DNA of 63,235 nt, taken from contig NZ_KV917376.1 of NCBI RefSeq assembly GCF_002019695.1, positions 3,592,293 through 3,655,527 of the forward strand, in the 5' to 3' direction. Below the pieces are notes generated by a model that was given only the letters and a program-made list of their open reading frames with translations, was not told where the DNA came from and ran no database searches. A program made the translations under genes and the position numbers. This stretch comes from Evansella clarkii. Its GTDB lineage: Bacteria; Bacillota; Bacilli; Bacillales; Salisediminibacteriaceae. Position 1 is the first letter of the stretch. The number at the start of each line of letters is the position of its first letter. Positions 26,169 to 34,185 of this stretch are shown one piece after another.

Positions 26169-26675
26169 TTAACTAATTTCTTCCTGATTTATAAGCTGGC
26201 CTTTCCCTGCCTGCCGGATGCACTTTTTAATATCGTTGATTGCCTGTGTATGCATTCCTTCATGAAAAGCCGTTCGGACTAAAACCTGCTCAATAGTAGT
26301 GTAGTGCTCCATGCTTGTTGGCGGATATTTCTCTTCCAGCCGATGACCGTAGCGCTCTTTTATGTCTTTAATTTGGTTTTCAAGCATTACTTTCAGTTCC
26401 TGAAATGAAGGCGTTTCTTCTGTAAATTTATCAGGCGTTGTTCCAAAGCCGAACCACTGATTGAACTTCTTCATTGTTTCGTCTTTTTCACCAGTGACGT
26501 CTAAAATCCATAAGTATTGATCGAGATAAGTATGTCCCATGTTCCAGCGGATGTTATTTCTGAAGCCATCAGGGACTATTTCCGCCTCTTCTTCTGTTAC
26601 ATCCTCAAGATCATCTGATAAATACATCCGATATGTTTCTAACGACTTGAATAACGCTTCCTGCCTCTCATTCAT
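26169..26675 (-). CDS. DinB-family protein
   Basis: A 168-residue four-helix DinB/YfiT-type protein. The metal-ligand histidines are in MGHTYLDQYLW (near 47), FHEGMHTQAI (near 137 and 141), the usual three-His arrangement. Homologues are metal-dependent thiol transferases acting with bacillithiol on reactive compounds. It lies between two GyrI-like genes in the same operon, which fits a detoxification theme. Family is clear; substrate is not. Confidence 0.82.
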   Translation of the reverse strand: MNERQEALFKSLETYRMYLSDDLEDVTEEEAEIVPDGFRNNIRWNMGHTYLDQYLWILDVTGEKDETMKKFNQWFGFGTTPDKFTEETPSFQELKVMLENQIKDIKERYGHRLEEKYPPTSMEHYTTIEQVLVRTAFHEGMHTQAINDIKKCIRQAGKGQLINQEEIS

Positions 26676-26717
26676 ATTGCTTCCCTCCCTAAATGATACC
26701 CATGAACCTTTTTCAGA

Positions 26718-27209
26718 CTATTTCTTAACAATTGGTATCCAGATTTCAAAGTGTGGATCCTGCAGGTCCCTGTCATGGGGATACTTTTCGTGCTTAATTG
26801 GAAGTGTATCCTCAAAATACATAACATTTGGCTCGGTATAAGCTTTATATTCGCTTTCCATTAACAAGCGTGAAATTTTATAATATGTTTCACCTATATC
26901 TGCACCTTTTTCATGATTGGTTACAAAATAAGTAAGCTCCGGAATATATTTTTCAATCATCCCTTCCGGAACAGGCTGCTCTTCTGTAACTTCATACATG
27001 GAGTAATGGATAAAACCGTCCGGCCGTTCATGGTAAGATAACCCTAATTGCATATTCGGCTCAACTCTGCCCTCAAGTTCTCCGGCACGCTCACTCATCG
27101 TCTGTATCACTTGTTTTAACTGCTGGATGTCCGACCATGGACCATCCCACTTTAAACCAATTGCCCGGTATGATTTCTTTTTTACGATTTCAAATGTCGT
27201 ATTTGCCAT
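26718..27209 (-). CDS. GyrI-like effector-binding protein
   Basis: A 163-residue stand-alone GyrI-like protein (KSYRAIGLKWDG, LGLSYHERPDGFIHYSMYEVTE, LTYFVTNHEKG, HFEIWIPIVKK). It has the two pseudo-repeats expected of the fold and no DNA-binding domain. It is third in the operon. Stand-alone members bind or hydrolyse small cationic or electrophilic molecules. Confidence 0.8.
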   Translation of the reverse strand: MANTTFEIVKKKSYRAIGLKWDGPWSDIQQLKQVIQTMSERAGELEGRVEPNMQLGLSYHERPDGFIHYSMYEVTEEQPVPEGMIEKYIPELTYFVTNHEKGADIGETYYKISRLLMESEYKAYTEPNVMYFEDTLPIKHEKYPHDRDLQDPHFEIWIPIVKK

Positions 27210-27238
27210 TTTTTATCTCCCCTCTCCAGACGATTCCT

Positions 27239-27631
27239 CTATTCCTTTTCCTCACAAAACATAATTTTATTTCCTTCGCTGTCGAGTACTTCAAAAAATT
27301 TTACTCCTTCTCCCCCTTCAATATCTGATTGGATGTCAGCCTTTTTCTGTTTCAAAAATTCATAGGTTTTTTCTATATCATCTGTGTCTATCATAAAAAG
27401 ATGATTTGTACTCGGTCTTAATGTGTCACGGTGCATACTATCCAAAATGAGGTTCGTTCCCCCTAATGGAATGGAATAAATCGTCTTCATATCAGGTGTG
27501 GCTGTCTGCATGAATTCCTCGTCTTCCGGGAGTCCTAAGATATCTCTGTACCACTTAACTGCCCGGGGCATTTGATTGACTATTGCAAAAACTCCCCCTA
27601 TGTTGGGGCGGATTGCACTATGCCTTTCCAT
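27239..27631 (-). CDS. VOC-family (glyoxalase/bleomycin-resistance) protein
   Basis: A 130-residue vicinal-oxygen-chelate protein with two beta-alpha-beta-beta-beta modules: FAIVNQMPRAVKWYRDILGL and NHLFMIDTDDIEKTYEFLKQK, ending GNKIMFCEE. The final Glu position common in metal-binding members is retained. Members sequester or modify toxic compounds. It is second in the operon and paralogous to the VOC gene just upstream. Confidence 0.85.
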   Translation of the reverse strand: MERHSAIRPNIGGVFAIVNQMPRAVKWYRDILGLPEDEEFMQTATPDMKTIYSIPLGGTNLILDSMHRDTLRPSTNHLFMIDTDDIEKTYEFLKQKKADIQSDIEGGEGVKFFEVLDSEGNKIMFCEEKE

Positions 27632-27675
27632 ATTCCTTTTTCACCTTCCCACTTATCGTCGTGTTATTTCTTCCT

Positions 27676-28059
27676 TTACTGGCATATCATGATGTGATTT
27701 CCGTCTGGATCTTTAAAAACAAACCACTGGTAGTTTTCCACTTCTGTTACAAGTTCTGCACCCATTTCTTTCATAAAGTTATAGGAAGCATAAATATCCC
27801 CGGTCCTGAACATAAATGCTGGGGCGCTGTACGGTGAAACCCCTTCTTCATCATTCCCGCCCCACATTGGCATTTCGTCTAAAATCACATCAGGCCCTTC
27901 CATTGGTAATACATATAAATGACCGAATTCAACTTTGCCAGTTTCAGGAATGCCAAGCATTTTACAATACCAGGTCTTTGCTTTTTCCACATTCCTGACC
28001 GGGATAAAAATACTGCTGACCTTCCTTTGAATCGGGCTTGCTTTTACCTCTTTATTCAT
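27676..28059 (-). CDS. VOC-family protein, first gene of operon
   Basis: A 127-residue VOC protein (SIFIPVRNVEKAKTWYCKML, FMFRTGDIYASYNFMKEMG, FKDPDGNHIMICQ). It is the first gene of the minus-strand five-gene operon and a likely duplicate of its neighbour. The promoter should lie in 28060-28144; I cannot pick out a clear one. Confidence 0.85.
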   Translation of the reverse strand: MNKEVKASPIQRKVSSIFIPVRNVEKAKTWYCKMLGIPETGKVEFGHLYVLPMEGPDVILDEMPMWGGNDEEGVSPYSAPAFMFRTGDIYASYNFMKEMGAELVTEVENYQWFVFKDPDGNHIMICQ

Positions 28060-28144
28060 AATCCTCTCATCCTTTCTCTATTTTTTTGCACCATTATCTT
28101 AGATGCCGGCAAAGGGTTAAATCTTACAGTTTTCTTAAGGAAGA

Positions 28145-28177
28145 TTTTTCGACAAGTGCCTGGCACCTGTTGAAAAA
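28145..28177. repeat. GTGCC/GGCAC intergenic hairpin
   Basis: TTTTTCGACAAGTGCC pairs with GGCACCTGTTGAAAAA with few mismatches. Close relatives are at 47865-47899 and 49599-49622. With flanking T/A runs it can also act as a bidirectional terminator. Confidence 0.65.
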
Positions 28178-28200
28178 CAAATTCTTAAGCCCAGTGCATG

Positions 28201-28233
28201 AAAAAAAGCTGCTGAGAAAATATTCTCACCAGC
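28201..28233 (-). terminator. Terminator of the small secreted peptide gene
   Basis: On the minus strand GCTGGTGAGA pairs with TCTCAGCAGC, followed by seven T residues (28201-28207). It lies 35 bp after the peptide stop, supporting the peptide as a real transcription unit. Confidence 0.88.
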
Positions 28234-28268
28234 CCGTATGTTTATGTTAAATTGCTTTCTTTATTTTA

Positions 28269-28382
28269 TTATCCATGTGTGTATGGCGGCGGGGCATGTG
28301 GATGTTCGGTTCCAGCTAATGAAGATAGCGGTAACGTAAAAAGAAATGCACTAACCATTCCAACAATCAGAAGTTTTTTCAT
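28269..28382 (-). CDS. Small secreted peptide, candidate pheromone precursor (37 aa)
   Basis: A 37-codon gene encoding a basic MKKLLIVGMVSAFLFTLPLS signal sequence followed by a short mature part ending EHPHAPPPYTHG. ATG 28382 sits behind a strong AAGGAGG site, a TATAAT -10 lies at 28475-28480 and a terminator follows. It is divergent from an RRNPP-type regulator. The layout (signal peptide plus short variable C terminus) resembles PapR and NprX precursors, so I infer an exported signalling peptide processed to a C-terminal fragment. No homologue was recognised by sequence. Confidence 0.65.
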   Translation of the reverse strand: MKKLLIVGMVSAFLFTLPLSSLAGTEHPHAPPPYTHG

Positions 28383-28474
28383 GTATATTCCCTCCTTTTT
28401 TTCTAATTATTGCATATAGGTAAATTCCCTGCATTTTCGAAAAACAGTTAATACAGGCAATTATCTGAGCTATT

Positions 28475-28480
28475 ATTATA
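28475..28480 (-). promoter_or_regulatory. -10 box of peptide gene promoter
   Basis: A perfect TATAAT on the minus strand, about 95 bp before the peptide ATG. The -35 region is poor (AAATAG at 17-bp spacing), as expected of a promoter needing an activator. Confidence 0.6.
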
Positions 28481-28504
28481 CAATATCCCTTTTTCTTCTA
28501 TTTT

Positions 28505-28520
28505 GATTAACATATTAATC
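28505..28520. promoter_or_regulatory. Candidate operator of RRNPP regulator, peptide/regulator side
   Basis: GATTAACATATTAATC, whose reverse complement GATTAATATGTTAATC is found exactly in front of the protease gene at 29482-29497. Its near edge is 25 bp from the peptide -10 box, centred near -44, a typical activator position. It also covers the leader of the regulator gene just before its ribosome site, suiting autoregulation. Binding is inferred. Confidence 0.65.
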
Positions 28521-28535
28521 TTCAGGAGGTTTCGG

Positions 28536-29414
28536 ATGGATTATACGTTAGGAGACAGAATAAGAGATTTGAGAGAACACTTAAATATGTCACAAAGAGA
28601 ATTATGCAGGGATATTTGCACACAAGGACTTATAAGCAGAATTGAAACAAATACAGCTACTCCCACTGCCCCGGTTTTACACCAGATAGCAGTCCGTTTA
28701 GGGGTAGATTTAAATTACTTTTTTGATGATATATCCAGGGACGGCCTGAATTATGTGAAGGAAGTAATGAATACGATCGATAAGTATATCCGGGACCAGG
28801 AATATGAACAAGTAATGGAAATTGTGGAACTTGAAAAGGACAACCCCCTGTTTAACAAAAAGCATTTGCAGCAGTACCTGTTATGGAGAGAAGGAATATG
28901 TGTGTATTATCTGCATAACGATGCTGATCATGCGTTAGAACTTCTCGATAATGCTTTTAATATGGGGAAGTCAGAGAAGAAGTTTTCTGAAGTGGAAATA
29001 GATATTTTGGCTTCTAAAGCAATCATTTACAGCCTTATAAAAAAACTGGATGATGCAGCTAATATATACAGAAAAATTATAAGAGACGTCACCTCTCTCC
29101 GTGTAGTTCAGAATAAGCGTTTAGTTATTCGTGTTTTATACAATGCCAGCAGAAATGCCTATGACAGGCATGAATACGGAGAAGCATTAGACTATATTAA
29201 TAAAGCATTGAACACATGTATTAAAGAGCAGCAATTATATCTGCTGGGACACATTCTTTTTCAAAAAGGCAGCACACTCTTCCGCTACGATCCCGCGGAG
29301 AAAGAAACCTGTATTAAATTGCTTGAAGAAGCTCTCTGGGTCTATGAACTGGATCCAGTGCCAGCTTTTATCACAGCCCTTAAAGAAGAAATGACATTGA
29401 TAAGACAAAGTTAA
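28536..29414 (+). CDS. RRNPP-type regulator (PlcR/NprR-like HTH-TPR)
   Basis: A 292-residue regulator. An N-terminal XRE helix-turn-helix (GDRIRDLREHLNMSQRELCR, then TQGLISRIETNTATPTAPVL) is followed by about 220 residues of paired helices typical of TPR repeats (for example YEQVMEIVELEKDNPLF, ALELLDNAFNMG, ANIYRKIIRD, EALDYINKALNTCI). This is the PlcR-sized peptide-sensing layout. ATG 28536 is chosen because AGGAGG is 6 bp upstream; an earlier TTG overlaps the operator. It lies between a divergent peptide gene and a secreted protease gene that share its presumed operator. Confidence 0.85.
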   Translation: MDYTLGDRIRDLREHLNMSQRELCRDICTQGLISRIETNTATPTAPVLHQIAVRLGVDLNYFFDDISRDGLNYVKEVMNTIDKYIRDQEYEQVMEIVELEKDNPLFNKKHLQQYLLWREGICVYYLHNDADHALELLDNAFNMGKSEKKFSEVEIDILASKAIIYSLIKKLDDAANIYRKIIRDVTSLRVVQNKRLVIRVLYNASRNAYDRHEYGEALDYINKALNTCIKEQQLYLLGHILFQKGSTLFRYDPAEKETCIKLLEEALWVYELDPVPAFITALKEEMTLIRQS

Positions 29415-29422
29415 AAAATATG

Positions 29423-29457
29423 AAAGCCCCTCTTCCGACATGGAACGAGGGGTTTTC
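29423..29457 (+). terminator. Terminator of the regulator gene
   Basis: AAAGCCCCTC pairs with GAGGGGTTTT around an internal loop, followed by TTTTC on the plus strand. It separates the regulator and protease transcripts. Confidence 0.85.
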
Positions 29458-29481
29458 ATATAAATTCTATCTTTTTCCAGC

Positions 29482-29497
29482 GATTAATATGTTAATC
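29482..29497 (+). promoter_or_regulatory. Candidate operator upstream of the protease gene
   Basis: GATTAATATGTTAATC, identical and in the same orientation relative to the downstream gene as the copy in front of the peptide gene. An AGAATAAG sequence lies about 25 bp downstream, near the same distance as the peptide -10 box. The protease ATG is 144 bp further on. Confidence 0.6.
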
Positions 29498-29640
29498 CCT
29501 TTTTACAGAAAACTTCATCAGAATAAGCAAATAGTCTGCTAATGGGGAATACTTGCGTATTAAAAGGTTTTTTGGTGTTTTTAATATCGGAATATTTAAA
29601 ATAATATATAAACTAATCTATTAAAAGGAGGAAGACAGAA

Positions 29641-30735
29641 ATGAAGAATATGAGGTTCATAGGGTTTATTGTTGGGTTTTTACTAGCTTTCACATTCACT
29701 TTTTCAGCGGTGAGTGCAGATAGCAAAGGTGTCGAAAAGTTTGATTACTTAATTGGTTTTAAAGACAAAGTTAATGAGAACACAGTTACCCAGCTTGGCG
29801 GCGATGTCCAGCATGAATACGAGTATATGGAGGTTCTCCATGTAACCTTGCCGGAAAAAGCTGCGGCAGCACTGAAAAAGAATCCGAACATTGCCTTTGT
29901 GGAAAAAGACGAAGAAGTAACGGCCAGCCAGACCATTCCTTGGGGCATAAACCGTGTTCAGGCACCAACCGTCCATTCCTGGGGAGCCCGCGGTAACGGA
30001 GTAAGAGTTGCTGTTCTTGATACTGGTATTGCAAGCCACGAAGATTTAAGAATTTCTGGAGGAGCCAGTTTTATCAGCTCGGAACCTTCCTACAACGACC
30101 TTAATGGCCATGGAACGCATGTGGCTGGAACAATAGCTGCCCGGGATAACAGTTATGGAGTTCTTGGGGTGGCGCCAAACGTTGATCTTTACGCTGTTAA
30201 AGTTCTTGACAGAAACGGCAGCGGTTCACTTAGCGGTATTGCCCGTGGTATTGAGTGGGCTATTACAAATAATATGGATATAGTCAATATGAGTTTAGGT
30301 GGTTCGACTGGATCTACTGCATTAAGACAAGCTGCTGATAATGCTTATAACAGAGGCATTTTACTTGTGGCAGCTGCTGGTAATACAGGCTCTGCAGGGA
30401 TTTCCTTCCCAGCTCGGTATAATTCTGTTATGGCAGTAGGTGCTACAGACTCTAACAACAACCGCGCGTCTTTTTCAACATTTGGAAATGAACTGGAGAT
30501 AATGGCTCCAGGTGTATCTGTATTAAGTACTTACCCTACTAACAGATATGTTTCACTTAATGGAACGTCAATGGCAAGCCCTCACGTCGCTGGTGTCGCA
30601 GCATTAGTAAAATCACGCTATCCAAACGCCACCAATGTCCAAATAAGAAACAGACTGAACAGTACAGCCACTAATCTGGGAAGCTCTTACTATTTCGGTA
30701 ATGGTCTCGTTAACGCTGCAAGAGCTGCGAATTAA
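29641..30735 (+). CDS. Secreted subtilisin-type alkaline serine protease precursor
   Basis: A 364-residue preproprotease. The Sec signal peptide (1-27) ends FSAVSA. The I9 inhibitor propeptide covers about 33-93. The mature enzyme begins near Ser96 ([13 protein letters not shown]) and has 269 residues, the size of high-alkaline subtilisins. The catalytic triad is Asp127 (AVLDTG), His157 (NGHGTHVAG) and Ser310 ([10 protein letters not shown]), with oxyanion Asn248 in AAAGN. ATG 29641 follows AAAGGAGG. It lies directly downstream of an RRNPP regulator and shares its candidate operator, paralleling NprR control of the neutral protease. Confidence 0.97.
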   Translation: MKNMRFIGFIVGFLLAFTFTFSAVSADSKGVEKFDYLIGFKDKVNENTVTQLGGDVQHEYEYMEVLHVTLPEKAAAALKKNPNIAFVEKDEEVTASQTIPWGINRVQAPTVHSWGARGNGVRVAVLDTGIASHEDLRISGGASFISSEPSYNDLNGHGTHVAGTIAARDNSYGVLGVAPNVDLYAVKVLDRNGSGSLSGIARGIEWAITNNMDIVNMSLGGSTGSTALRQAADNAYNRGILLVAAAGNTGSAGISFPARYNSVMAVGATDSNNNRASFSTFGNELEIMAPGVSVLSTYPTNRYVSLNGTSMASPHVAGVAALVKSRYPNATNVQIRNRLNSTATNLGSSYYFGNGLVNAARAAN

Positions 30736-30742
30736 TAGAAAA

Positions 30743-30778
30743 GGACACAGGGACAGTACATTGTCCCTGTGTTGTTTT
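30743..30778 (+). terminator. Terminator of the protease gene
   Basis: ACACAGGGACA pairs with TGTCCCTGTGT, followed by TGTTTTC, eight bases after the protease stop. Confidence 0.88.
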
Positions 30779-30843
30779 CATGGTCAACAGTAACCATGTT
30801 TCAAAAAGATTATAGTTCTTTGCTTGAATTTGTACACCTTAGT

Positions 30844-31626
30844 TTATCTTTTTTCTGCCACTACATATACATAGTCACCTAAATCACTACTAAACTTATT
30901 TATTACGCCTTCTATTTTCTTAGTTTGGATATCTTTCTTTAACTTGCTGCAACCTTCTTTAACTTCTTCTTTTGAAGCTAAGTTTGCAAAAGTAGAAATA
31001 CCTGAGCGTACATTTTCATCCAGATACATGCGCGGTTCATATTTACCACTGTATAGGAAAAAATCCTGCAAGTTTGGCTGAACTAAAAATGTTTCATGTC
31101 CAATAATTTGAAAGCCAGCTTCTCTTAATATTTTACTGACTATTTTTACATCGGGCATTTGTTTTGCAGATTTATCAATTGCTTCCGGAAAATATTCTTT
31201 AAGCCAATAGCAATTCATTTGTTCAGGGGATGAAGTGAAAATCACAAATCGTCCTTTATCAATTACTCTGTATATTTCTTTAAATGCAGAAAAGAGTTCA
31301 TCAAAGTGATGAATAGACAGGATACATGCAGCCCCGCTAAATGTGTTATTGTTAAAAGGTAATCGTTTCGCATCAGCTAATTCCCATTGAATTAAACTTG
31401 ACTTCTCTTTTGCTTTGGCAATCATCTCCTTGGAAATGTCAGTACCAGTCATTTGAAGCCCGGTTTCTTGCAATGCAACAGTATAATTTCCCGTGCCACA
31501 AGCAATATCAAGTACTTTACTTCCATCAGTTACTTGTAAATGATTTCGCAAACGTCCTGTTATTTCAGGGTCAGCCTTTCGCGTTGTATCGTATGCTAAA
31601 CCAATTTCATCGTATAAAGCCGTCAT
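30844..31626 (-). CDS. Class I SAM-dependent methyltransferase
   Basis: A 260-residue methyltransferase with motif I VLDIACGTGNYTVAL (39-53), motif II GTDISKEMI, and LPFNNNTFSGAACILSIHHF as motif IV. It is a Methyltransf_11/25-type enzyme on a small molecule. ATG 31626 follows GGGGGTTATG. It opens an AT-richer region. Substrate unknown. Confidence 0.85.
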   Translation of the reverse strand: MTALYDEIGLAYDTTRKADPEITGRLRNHLQVTDGSKVLDIACGTGNYTVALQETGLQMTGTDISKEMIAKAKEKSSLIQWELADAKRLPFNNNTFSGAACILSIHHFDELFSAFKEIYRVIDKGRFVIFTSSPEQMNCYWLKEYFPEAIDKSAKQMPDVKIVSKILREAGFQIIGHETFLVQPNLQDFFLYSGKYEPRMYLDENVRSGISTFANLASKEEVKEGCSKLKKDIQTKKIEGVINKFSSDLGDYVYVVAEKR

Positions 31627-31662
31627 CCCATAACCCCCTTTTTCAAATTCAATATGAAACTT

Positions 31663-31893
31663 TTAATTTCTGATATATGAACCTTTCTTGAAAGCGCCCA
31701 GTAAAAGAGATATTGATACTCTTATTAAATAGAAAAAAGCCAATATACATATTGCTACTAAAAACATTGATGTAACGATGTTATTTAAATCAATATGCAA
31801 ACCTAAAAGATCCCTTCCTATATATCTGCCAAATAGGAGAGTAATTGCTAACGCAAAGATATCATCATATTTCGTAACTTTACTTATCAACAT
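31663..31893 (-). CDS. Small two-helix membrane protein
   Basis: A 76-residue protein with two hydrophobic segments (about 12-32 and 40-66) and a basic tail KKGSYIRN. ATG 31893 follows GAGGTG. I do not recognise a family. It lies 36 bp before the methyltransferase gene on the same strand, so the two may be co-transcribed. Confidence 0.55.
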   Translation of the reverse strand: MLISKVTKYDDIFALAITLLFGRYIGRDLLGLHIDLNNIVTSMFLVAICILAFFYLIRVSISLLLGAFKKGSYIRN

Positions 31894-32041
31894 AAATAAT
31901 CACCTCAAATTATTCTGGACTACAGGCAGAAAAATTTCCGGCATATGTATCTTTTTAAAGGAAACTATCTTATAGTTTAACATCTTTTTCCAGCGATTAG
32001 TCATTAAAAAAGCTGTCTTTCCAGTTTCCAGGATCTAAACT

Positions 32042-32713
32042 TTAATTACGTAATTTATCTATGATTAAAGGTATTTCCTCCAAATCCTCCACAATAAAAT
32101 CTGCTTTAACGTTATCCCCTTGAGAGTTTCTTTTCCACACCCCTTTCATACCTGCTTTTATAGAAGCCGCTACATCATTTACTGGATGATCGCCAACATA
32201 TATGGTTTGTGATGGTAAAACATTTAGATACTTTAAACATTTTTCAAATATCTTTCGGTCAGGCTTCTTCATTCCTTCCCATTCAGATATAAGTATAGTT
32301 TCAAAATACCTTTCAATACCTAAAGCCTTAATAGTATCCATTTAGAACTTCCCTTTACCATTTGTTATCATTCCAAGCTTAAGATTATGACCCTTTAATT
32401 TTTCTAACGTACTAATAAGGTTAGGGAATGGAACACAGCTGCTATGAAAATGACTGATATAATCCAGGAGTAGCTCTTCCCAGGTCACAGCCGTGATATT
32501 AAATTCATCAACTAACCTTTGATAGACTTTATCCTTCCAAACATACCCCTTATCATCAAGTTCTATAAATCTTGTTTTGTATCTTTCTATTGGTACATGA
32601 TTTAACCATTTGTTTAATCTGTTATATTGACTTTCAATAAAAAGCTTTACTGACTCATCCCGGTTTAACAAAGTCCCGTCTAAGTCAAATACAATAGCTT
32701 TAATTATATTAAT
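32042..32713 (-). pseudogene. HAD-superfamily hydrolase broken by an in-frame stop
   Basis: A haloacid-dehalogenase-type phosphatase (YfnB/PhnX-like length, about 223 codons) in two adjoining pieces in the same frame. The first has motif I KAIVFDLDGTLLNR and motif II LGMITNG. A TAA at 32342-32344 follows GKGKF. The next codon resumes with MDTIKALGIERYFETI, then motif III (KKPDRKIF) and motif IV VGDHPVNDV. Relatives usually have Gln at the stop position (CAA to TAA). The start codon also seems lost: ATT or ATA stands where ATG is expected after AGGGAG. It is probably inactive unless the stop is read through. Confidence 0.82.
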
Positions 32714-32889
32714 GCACTCCCTAGATTTATTTCTAAGATAAGTACTTTCTGTAAATGACGCCCCCGCCTCTTTAATAAGACAGCGAAACTTTCTGACGCT
32801 ATCACTCATTCTTCAGTTTATTTTTGGCTTTTAATTAGGGAATTTACTACTGAAGTCTTTTGCAAAGCCGATACTTTAATTAAACTTAG

Positions 32890-33345
32890 TTAATTAATTA
32901 AGTTCTTTTCAAGAATGATCTTATGAAAACCTTTTTCATCAATATAAGTATCCATTATATCAAATCCACATTTAATATTTAAAACTAACATTCCTCGCCA
33001 TTTATTCATTGTTTTTGTCTGAACGACACTATATCCACTTTCTTTTAAAAATTTATGTTGTTTTTTCATCAACTCAGTAGCAATACCATTTTTTCTATAG
33101 TTAGTTTCTACACCGCCTAGCCAGCTATAAAATTTATTATTATCAAGTTCATATCCTATCTTATAACCAATTACTTTTTTACCATCCAATGCAATAATAA
33201 CTATTAATTTTTCTTTACTACTTATTTTGTTGATCAGGTTTTCTGAAGTGCTAAAAATATTCTTATGTAATTCAACAATTCCAACTGTAATTTCTTCATT
33301 TTTAGGTATTGATTTGAAAATTTGGTATTTAATACACAATTGCAT
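32890..33345 (-). CDS. GNAT-family N-acetyltransferase
   Basis: A 151-residue acetyltransferase. The acetyl-CoA pyrophosphate loop is in NYRKNGIATELMKKQHKFL (near 101-120), preceded by the strand SWLGGVETNY and followed by KWRGMLVLNIKCGFDI. ATG 33345 follows TGGAGATGG. The gene is AT-rich with Lys/Ile/Asn-heavy codons. The acceptor substrate is unknown. Regions on both sides hold no other gene. Confidence 0.82.
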   Translation of the reverse strand: MQLCIKYQIFKSIPKNEEITVGIVELHKNIFSTSENLINKISSKEKLIVIIALDGKKVIGYKIGYELDNNKFYSWLGGVETNYRKNGIATELMKKQHKFLKESGYSVVQTKTMNKWRGMLVLNIKCGFDIMDTYIDEKGFHKIILEKNLIN

Positions 33346-33503
33346 CCATCTCCAATATAGTAGCTGAAATAATCATTTTGTATCCTTACGATAACCCTTA
33401 ACTATTTTTCCACCATAAATAGCTTTTAATTTGTTCAATATGTCTTTAGTTTTAAAAATGAACTTAGCTGTTCTCCAATAGTCCTCAAATAGATATTTTA
33501 ATT

Positions 33504-34121
33504 CTAATCAAAATATGCAGGCTCTTGTGGATTATGTAAATATCTAAAAACTAATTTAATCTGAGATTCTGTATTTCTATCTATCGATAATTGGGGGAGT
33601 TCATTTTCAGCGAAAAATTCAACTGCACTCGTTTCTATTCCTTTTTGTGGCTGCCCGCCTATAATTTCACATTGAATAAACATTTTATAAACATGATAAG
33701 GCGAAGGAGGATGTGGATGGCATTTCTTATCAAGCACACCTATCAATTTAGTAGTTTTCACGTCAAACCCTGATTCTGCTTTTACTTCTTTGACAGCAAC
33801 TTCGCTCGGAGTTAACCCTATATCTCCCCATCCACCTGGTAACGCCCAGGCTCCATCTGTGTTTTCTTTAACCATTAATATTTTATTGTCTTTAAAGACA
33901 ACACATCGAATATCTACCTTGGGAGTTGCATAACCAGTTTCATTTGCAAAGAGGTCTTTTATTAATGTCTCACTAACATTTGTATGTAGTGACAGCATTT
34001 CAACGCTAATATTTCTGATCAATTCAAACCTTTCCAAGTCGTACACATCTTTCGAATAAGTCAATCCTGCCTGTGCAATGGATTGAAGTTGTTTCGCCCA
34101 TTCAAGCCATTTCGGTTCCAT
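33504..34121 (-). CDS. NUDIX hydrolase with N-terminal NUDIX_N2-type domain
   Basis: A 205-residue nucleoside-diphosphate-X hydrolase. A helical N-terminal domain (WLEWAKQLQSIAQAGLTYSKD) precedes the Nudix core with VDIRCVVFKDNKILMVKE, WALPGGWGDIGLTPSEVAVKEV and KAESGF. The box departs from GX5EX7REUXEEXGU: the first Glu is Leu and one of the paired catalytic Glu is Ala, the other kept. The first change is usual in this subgroup; the second could lower activity. Relatives act on ADP-ribose-like substrates. Confidence 0.85.
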   Translation of the reverse strand: MEPKWLEWAKQLQSIAQAGLTYSKDVYDLERFELIRNISVEMLSLHTNVSETLIKDLFANETGYATPKVDIRCVVFKDNKILMVKENTDGAWALPGGWGDIGLTPSEVAVKEVKAESGFDVKTTKLIGVLDKKCHPHPPSPYHVYKMFIQCEIIGGQPQKGIETSAVEFFAENELPQLSIDRNTESQIKLVFRYLHNPQEPAYFD

Positions 34122-34185
34122 TCGAAAATCACCACCTGTAATTTATACCTAATTTTACCATACTCATTTCATATACTTAAACAGC

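Noticed and set aside
33504-34121. NUDIX protein as an inactive enzyme because of its altered box
   Set aside because: The missing first Glu is usual in this subgroup and one catalytic Glu remains; only one change (Glu to Ala) is notable, which is not enough to call it dead.
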